Shown here in pieces: positions 57,390-64,000 of a stretch of DNA of 64,000 nt (positions are counted from its first letter, which is position 1; every line of letters begins with the position of its first letter). Under the pieces are notes generated by a model, which made no database searches, was not told the origin of the DNA, and was given only the letters and a program-made list of their open reading frames with translations. This DNA comes from Cryptomeria japonica (Eukaryota; Streptophyta; Pinopsida; Cupressales; Cupressaceae), in the NCBI RefSeq assembly GCF_030272615.1, contig NC_081406.1:114481783-114545782 (forward strand), given 5' to 3'. The position numbers and the translations under genes are program-made.

Positions 57390-60349
57390 CTAACTAGGCA
57401 TAGGGGATTTTTGAGCTGCACCATCCTCGGTATTCACATTCACCATCGCCTTCCATTCCTTGTACGTCAAGATGAACTCTTGAAAAGATATAACATTGGG
57501 AATTTTAACAGATGTCATCCTTTGTTTCCATGCCTCCTTCTCTAGCTGGATCTTCTTGATTTTATCCATGTAGTTAGGTAACTAATCTGCGTAAATGTAT
57601 AATACAGCTTCAACTCTAGCAAACTTTGTGAAATCAACTGTCATGGGTGTTGCATTCTTCTTAACTTCATTTATAGCATCACAAAAAAGTTCTACAACTG
57701 CATTCATATTCTTTACTACTTGGCCATCGCCCCAGACATAAGTGCTATGAATATGTCTTAATTCAGTTGCCAAATTTTGACATATTCCCTTTAATTATTT
57801 CTCCAACTTGATGAATTCCACACATCCTATCTTGAGTGTTGCATTACTCCAATCAATATTGCGCTTACCAGTGAACAAGAGTGATTCATCAACAATTTTA
57901 AGTGATTTTTCAGTCAGAAACTTAGCCACTCCATACCTTTGAATTTCATAAATCTATAAAGAAGTAAACGTCCATTTGGTTTCTTCACTCTCCAACATTT
58001 TAACCTATGACTGAATGTCTTCTATTCACAGTGAGGCTTCATCAAACACTTTTCTGGATTCTCGAATAAATTTTCAACCGTCATTAATGACTCCCTTCAT
58101 CCAATCGTCAAAAATAGCTGCGATGGCCTTTCCGCTTTGGATTTGACTCAATAAATTTTGACTAGTAGGTATTGTGGGATCAAAACATTGGGAAGATTGA
58201 GCTAATAGCTTAGGAGAAGAAGATACACCACTGATCACATCAATGTAATCCGCCAGCACTTTGATCGTCTATTTCAGCTCCTTCTTATCCTTCCTATCCT
58301 TTTGTGATCGAGTTAGCATGTATTTTGTAGAAAATTCAAAGTGATGGTTATTTCTATCCCTGTTAGCAATTCCAAGCTCTACTTTCTCCATGTGGTAACT
58401 ATCGATAGAAAGCTCAGATTCTTCTCCATCAACCTTTGGCTTTGCAACCTCTGCCATCCATTTACCTATTTTATCATCAATCCCTAGCCTTGTCATGGCT
58501 TTTTCCCTTTTTGGTTGAGGTGTTTTCATCACATACTTACTCACAACATCGCCAATTGGCAAGGCGATGGAAGCAATATTTTTCCTTTTGTTTACAGAAG
58601 ACACTACCCATTGGGGAGAACTAACAACAGAATCCTTTAGGATTAAAGACTTCTCCTAAGTCTGTTCTTTAAAACCAAGAGAAGTATCAAGGTTTTCACC
58701 AAAATCTAGATCAATATTGTAACTAAAGTGATCCATCTTTGACAAGTTACTTTCTTCTGCAAACTTATCCTTCTCACCTTCTTCACTTGGGTCTAGACCA
58801 ATAAAGTGTTTTGTGACCTGCAGTTTGCTCAAACCATTTTTGGCCCTTGATCTAGTCACACGAATAGAAACAGGTGATCTAATAGCCTCTTTAGCTGTAG
58901 AGGTGGGTTTCTTATGGTGATAAAATTTCTTGGTTTTTATTTTTGTTCCTGCAAAACAAATATTTTTAGAAATAGCATCAGGAGCCCTAAAAAAAAGTTG
59001 TTTAATCATTTGTGATTCTGAACTTTGAGCATCCAATCGTCTCATTCTAGAAAGCCAATATATGGTTCTTTGAATCATGGTTATTTCCCTGACATCGATG
59101 TCATCCTTTTCATACTCAATCCAACTTATCTCATCTAAAGGCTTTGATTCAATTCTATCAAATTCAAGATCAAGGACATCTTTGTCATGATCTGTAACCC
59201 CCTCAACATTCACCTCCAGCATCAAATCAATAATCTATTGGATCCTCAATCTGCTATAGCCTATTAACCTGATTTCAAACTCATCTTTACAGTCCTCCCA
59301 AAAATCTTCCAAATGGGCAGAAGGAGCATAACTTTTTCCTAAGTTAAAGTTCTGAACAACAAAGAGTTTATTATCAAAACTATTTCTAGCTTGATAGAAA
59401 CCAAAATTGAAATTGTTAAATCAACTCCAATACTGGTTGCATCTGCAAGTGACTTGCAAGAAAAAGAACCTAACTCAAGGAAAAAGAGGGCTTCACAATC
59501 ACTTAAATCTACATACTTTTTAATCACATGAGCCAATTGTCTACAAAGCTCTGCTAATACAAAACAATCAAAAGCATACTGAGGCAATTTCATGGGTGCC
59601 TCCTCATAACCACCAACCTGAAGGTAAGTGAAGTGGGAATACTAAATATAGTAGCTCTCGTATACTCTGATTAATTGTTGAGCCTCTTCAAAAATCCTTC
59701 TTTCCAAATTTCCTATCAATTTTGCAAACATTCTTCCAATAAAAACATCATGAAATTGCCTATAGTTTTCCAAAGCCTTTTCACTCTGAAAATAAGGATA
59801 GAATTCAAAAACTCGGATTCCTTCAAACACTAGGGCTCAAGGTACTCCTTCGCATTCTTTTGTGCATGCTAGAAAATATATAAGATATGAATACATGTAG
59901 AAATCCTTATCCCTGAACCGTGCTTGTTTCAATTGATCCTAGAGCACTTCCACAATAACCTCTCCCCAATCAATGTAGTAGGGTCCCTCTAAGATGACTT
60001 GGATGAAATGATATATCCATTCCATGAACAGATAAGAATCAGCCACTCCCTTAACCTTATGCAACAAAACTATCAAATCCCTAATGTAGGGTTTCACATG
60101 ATCTCTATTCAAGGATTTCAGTAAGTGAGAACTACCTCTCTGAGGTTTAATCAACCAACTTCTAACAATAGCATTTCTATGCATGTCTGTCTTCTCATGA
60201 AATCTTCTAACAGAGACAGAAGGGGTAAATTCAGAGTATGCATCCCTCTGAGGAATTCTAAATACTGAGACAATTGTTTCTTGGTTTACTGCTAACAAGA
60301 CCTTGTTACTACTTATCAAATTGCCATTAGTTTTATATTCAAAGTCATA
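57390..60349 (-). pseudogene. Decayed long ORF of unknown family
   Basis: From about 60349 (YDFEYKTNGNLISSNKVLLAV) to a TAG at 57392-57390 the minus strand reads as one protein of roughly 980 residues with several stops. It has one change of frame between 59593 and 59225. Blocks: SVFRIPQRDAYSEFTPSVSV, NAIVRSWLIKPQRG, YIRDLIVLLHKVKGVADSY, MEWIYHFIQVILEGPYYIDW and RVFEFYPYFQSEKALENYRQ (60250-59750). An acidic/basic middle contains SPVSIRVTRSRAKNG (58870). The C-terminal helical part has AIFDDWMKGVI and WKQRM. I do not recognise the family. Length, charge pattern and location beside an LTR element suggest another retroelement-carried ORF, perhaps a second type of ORF2. A decayed host gene is the alternative. 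Confidence 0.55.
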
Positions 60350-60350
60350 C

Positions 60351-61475
60351 TATATATTCTAGTCGGTTAGTATTACCAAATCATGCAGTCGGTACACATA
60401 GAGAAGTCAGTATGAACAGTCTAGTCGGTTGCAAAAGAAAGCAGTCACAGAACACAGTATTCATCGAGTTGTTTACCGAGTATTGTTTCATGGCTACCGA
60501 GCAGTAAAGTTAACTCACCGAGTTGATATTCACCGAGTGAAATGTTTTACCAAATACATTGAACCTGGACATGCACATGAAAATGTGCTACAAGATCGAG
60601 GCACATCTAACTGTTATTACATTGGAAATTGCACTAGAAGATTGTGTATGATTGCAAGGTCAATCTAACCAATGAAATATTTTGTTTAGTTATTCATTTG
60701 AGGAATCTTTTTTGTAAGATTGAAGCAATGAATTAGATCATCGCTGTAAGAAATCTATTTATACACCATGGGAAGAGAGAAAGGAAAGTGTATGAGTGTA
60801 TGTGTGTGTATGTATGAAGGAAGACTGTTACAGAGACACAAAGAGGTCACCGAGAAGGTTATCAGTGAACAGTCAAAGAACAGAGTAAACAGAAGGGTTT
60901 ACCAAGTTACAATATGGGTTACCGAGGTATGCTACAAGCTAGGTAATCTTATTCTGAGCACATAGAATTTTCTATAACATTTCAGATGTAAAGTTGCAGA
61001 TATTTGTAAAGTCTTATTGTAATATTTTGAAGTTGAAAGAGATACCTTTAACAGGGTAAAAGACTCTAACAAAGTCTATAAATTGTAAATCCTCTAACCA
61101 GGTGCATCATTTATATAGTGTTGTGAAATCCTTTAGTAAGGTAGATCTAACAAATCTTGTTACTCCTAACAGGGTAAGCTATCAGAAATAGCTAAATGTA
61201 GCTCTAACTGAGCAATCTTTATTATTGTAGTAGTGAAGTTGTGGGTGCCATCCCCACCATAGTTTTTCTCTCTAACCAAGAGTTTCTGCATGACCAAAAT
61301 ATATGTGTTATGGAGTGAATCATGTATGATTGTTATCTATTTGTTTTAACTTTATTTTATGTTACTGCATTATTATGTTTATGCATAATAGTAAGGTTAT
61401 TATTCAAGAAAGGTTTTGAAGTACTGATTCACCCCTCCTCTCTCAGTACATTAGCTTTCCATATTGGGCCTAACA
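60351..61475 (+). repeat. 5' LTR of element E
   Basis: Ends GGGCCTAACA at 61475 just before a primer site. The U5 end has ATTCACCCCTCCTCTCTCAGTAC like other copia LTRs here. Repeats of AACAGGGTAA/CTCTAACAAAG type occupy 61040-61220. The left edge is only approximate, set where the neighbouring ORF ends. The short frames inside are not genes. Confidence 0.65.
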
Positions 61476-61477
61476 AT

Positions 61478-61489
61478 TGGTATTAAAGC
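61478..61489 (+). promoter_or_regulatory. Primer-binding site of element E
   Basis: TGGTATTAAAGC, the initiator-Met site with two changes, two bases after the LTR. Confidence 0.82.
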
Positions 61490-61537
61490 TTGAATCTTGG
61501 AAAAGGGTTTAACTACCTAAAGAGAAAGATCTTATCA

Positions 61538-62892
61538 ATGGAAGCCTACAAATAATCTCAGAGGATTGTGTATCTACAAGAAGAGCTGGATAATGCAAAT
61601 CAAGTGATTGCAGACATGCAAAGGCAAATGCAAAAATCTCTGAAAGTAAGGAGAAGTAATTATTTGATGACTTGCAAGATTCTCAAGAGTTAGTGGAACA
61701 AATCGAGACATCATCTAAGAATAGTATATCTCAAGAGACTGAAGAAATGATTGGAATGTTGAAAGAAAAGGGCAATGCATTGGTTGATCAACTAAAAGCA
61801 ATGAAAAGGGAACATGAACATTTCAGTACACAGATCACTAAAAATCTAGATGCATTAAGGATAGCTGAGGATAAAGCAAGAGATCTACAAAGAGAGAAAC
61901 AACAACTTGAAGCTCTAGTATATGATAAGGATGATGAAATCATAAGGCTAACTGGTATTCAACAAAATATGACAGATCAACTAGGTTATGCACATCATGA
62001 AGCAATTCTAAAGAATGATGAAAATCAATCATTGAAACTTGAAGTATCAAGGTTGACTGGTGAACTTGAAACAGAGAAGAAATCCAAAGAAACATTGGAG
62101 AAAAGTTATGAAGCATCAAAGATGTTGGATGAGCAACTGAATACAAGACAACCCTATAAAGATGTAGGACTTGATTACAAAGGAAAAGAATCAACCGAGA
62201 AAGGAATTCATACTACCGAGAGAGGAGAATCATCAAAACAAGCTGGAAACAGGAATAACATCAAAAGGAAGAAGCCTATTTGCTACTACTGTGGAAATCA
62301 AGGTCATACTGCCAACATATGCCAGATCAGAAAAGGTAAGCAACCGAATATCACTAAGTCCAATGGAAATTGTTACAATTGCAATAAATATGGTCACACA
62401 TCTAATCAATGTAGGACAAAGTCTGTTAACAACTATCAAAAGGCAAAAGTCAAAGGGTTTTGTAGAAACTGCAATAGATATGGACATAGTACCGAGAAGT
62501 GCTGGTCTAAGCAAAAGAACTACATGCGGTATCCACACCGAGCAAACACTAGAGGTTACCAAACTCACACAGATCCTTACCAACAATATGCAGCAGTACC
62601 ATGGGATTGCAATACAAGGATATGGTGCAAATGTTGTGGAAGATATGGACCTATTAGTGCCAACTATTTTATAAGGTTTGGAATGAACAACCGAAGATCA
62701 TGGAGAAATCCTGGTATGGCATGTTTTCATTGTCACAAAGTTGGACATTTAGCTGGAGATTGCAGAGATCAACCTAGAAGAGACACTGAAGAGAAAAAAG
62801 AAAAATTCAAGATGATTTGGAAAAAGAAGGAAATTATATCAGATGAAGAATGCACCTTACCTACCGAGTTAGGTGCACCTATTTCAAATTAG
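61538..62892 (+). pseudogene. Gag of element E: coiled coil plus five CCHC-type knuckles
   Basis: ATG at 61538 is followed within six codons by TAA, and a frameshift near 61645 leads into the long open frame 61672-62892. Residues 20-160 of that frame form a coiled coil. Knuckles (C-X2-C-X4-H-X4-C) are CYYCGNQGHTANIC (204-217), CYNCNKYGHTSNQC (234-247), CRNCNRYGHSTEKC (264-277) and CFHCHKVGHLAGDC (351-364). A fifth, CKCCGRYGPISANY (319-332), has lost its His and last Cys. Same architecture as Gag of B and D, on the opposite strand. Role: RNA-binding structural protein of the particle. Confidence 0.87.
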
Positions 62893-63391
62893 TCAGGAAA
62901 AGGTATGAAGGGATTGCATTCTCTAAAGGTTAAATCATAACAATCCCTATTCTATTATGTACAAAATTCAAAATTTGCATAGTTAAGAAGCAATTAGTCA
63001 GTTTATAATACTTTATAGGAAACCTGTCAAGTCGGTTAATAAAGGAAATTTGGTTACTTGGTTAAAACAAAAAAAGGAGTCAATTGGTAAAAGGTGAACC
63101 GAGTGCATTTAATGTCTTGACCTAACTTGCACGGAGTCTGATAAGGTATTTTTGAGTACTTAAAAGTGTTTTCGCGGTCATTTTCATTCACCAAGTTTTC
63201 GTGAAGCAAAGTAGAGCGAATCAAAGTGATCAAACTTCATTCAGAGCGAACTTCGAGGTATTTACATCAAATCTATTCACACTGTTAAGCTAGTTTCTGA
63301 TCTAGTCAAATTGCTATTGTCTACCGACTGTGAAGCATCAGTCATTTGTAAACCCTAAGGATAATTTGTTAAATCTTACCCGAAACCTACA
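62893..63391 (+). other. Spacer between Gag and ORF2 of element E
   Basis: 500 bases without a gene. B has a comparable gap (32022-32364) and D another (39395-39901), so ORF2 is probably expressed separately from Gag, for example by splicing or an internal start. Confidence 0.5.
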
Positions 63392-64000
63392 ATGGCACCC
63401 AAGATCCAAGAACCCATAGTTGTCAAAAATGTGGAGAAACCCTCGCTAAAATATTCTTTAACTCCCAAAGTTGCCTCTGAATTAGATGACAAAACTGCAT
63501 TTTCACTCATCCCGGATTGAGTCTTGTTAGTAGAAGATGTTAGATTCTTCACCAAATGCCGTGTTGAGGAACTCGGTCATGTCAAGATTAGTGACACATA
63601 TGATGAACTTTGCATTGATGGCAAACTAGATAGCAAATTTGAGCATATCAAAATCAAGGGATTAGCTGAAGCCCTAGTCTATCCCCATGTGTTCAAACCC
63701 TAGTGGGTTAAGTTTGTATTGAGTAGAGTACATGATGATTTCATGTGGCTACAAGAGAAACCATTTAAGATCACTAAGGAAATCATTCATCTGATCACCG
63801 AGTATCCTATCTATGATCATTCACGAGCATAGAAAATGATATCACAAAAAGAGATAATCAGTCTAACTGGAGTAGAATCTGATTACTAAGGACTAAAATT
63901 GAATAATGTCACTAATGCAGAACTCAAGTTTGCAATTAGAGTAATTGGTTACCGTTTCTTCCAATCTGCAAGGGAAAACAGTGTACCATGTGCTACAGTT
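63392..64000 (+). pseudogene. ORF2 of element E, N-terminal part (cut by window edge)
   Basis: ATG at 63392 (MAPKIQEPIVV). In one frame to the edge with four stops (63518 TGA, 63701 TAG, 63830 TAG, 63887 TAA). It has the same blocks as B, D and H at matching distances: FVLSRVHDDFMWL (residues about 108-120), PFKITKEII, ISQKEIISLTG and AIRVIGYRFFQSAREN. Unknown function. Confidence 0.78.

Overview
This window looks like intergenic DNA of a large, repeat-rich land-plant genome; a gymnosperm is my guess, not something the sequence proves. I found no host gene, tRNA, rRNA or CRISPR array. Almost every base can be assigned to nested LTR retrotransposons, most of them broken. Plant origin is supported by copia elements primed by initiator-Met tRNA, gypsy Gag proteins of plant type, and a plant mobile domain (PMD) gene carried inside one gypsy element.

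Layout, left to right. 1-3920: 5' end of a gypsy element (G1, minus strand; LTR 2681-3920, leader, Q-rich Gag running off the left edge). 3921-7215: old copia pol fragment (F, minus), split by a solo LTR (G2, 5234-6735, target duplication AACAG). 7221-26455: old copia element A (plus) with Gag but no pol. Inside its gag lies a young gypsy element, G3 (9937-22484, two 774-bp LTRs, target duplication GGAAG). G3 encodes Gag, protease and an integrase tail on the minus strand and a PMD gene in antisense between pol and the 3' LTR. 26461-34312: element B (minus), a pol-less LTR element with a four-knuckle Gag and a very long unknown ORF2, the ORF2 split by solo LTR G4 (29787-31391, target duplication AATAC). 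34313-36202: 3' end of a copia element C (plus). 36203-41712: element D (minus) and 41713-46122: element H (minus), both of the same ORF2-bearing kind as B. 46123-48882: relics. 48883-56636: complete gypsy-type element G5 (minus; two 1253-bp LTRs, target duplication CTTTT) with Gag and protease but no reverse transcriptase. 57390-60349: decayed unknown ORF. 60351-64000: element E (plus), a fourth ORF2-bearing element with a five-knuckle Gag, cut by the right edge.

Three things stand out. First, B, D, H and E share a recurrent design: copia-like LTR signals, coiled-coil plus multi-CCHC Gag, no pol, and a long unknown ORF2 with a conserved N-terminal domain. Second, G3 carries an antisense PMD reading frame preceded by a tandem array whose repeat units keep base-pairing ends by compensatory changes. 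Third, the youngest elements have nearly uninterrupted frames broken mostly by TAG and TGA codons explicable by C-to-T change, as expected of methylated, silenced DNA.

G3 and G5 both lack reverse transcriptase, RNase H and most or all of integrase, yet their LTR pairs differ at only about 1.6 and 1.9 percent of sites by eye. They must have been moved recently by enzymes from elements outside this window.
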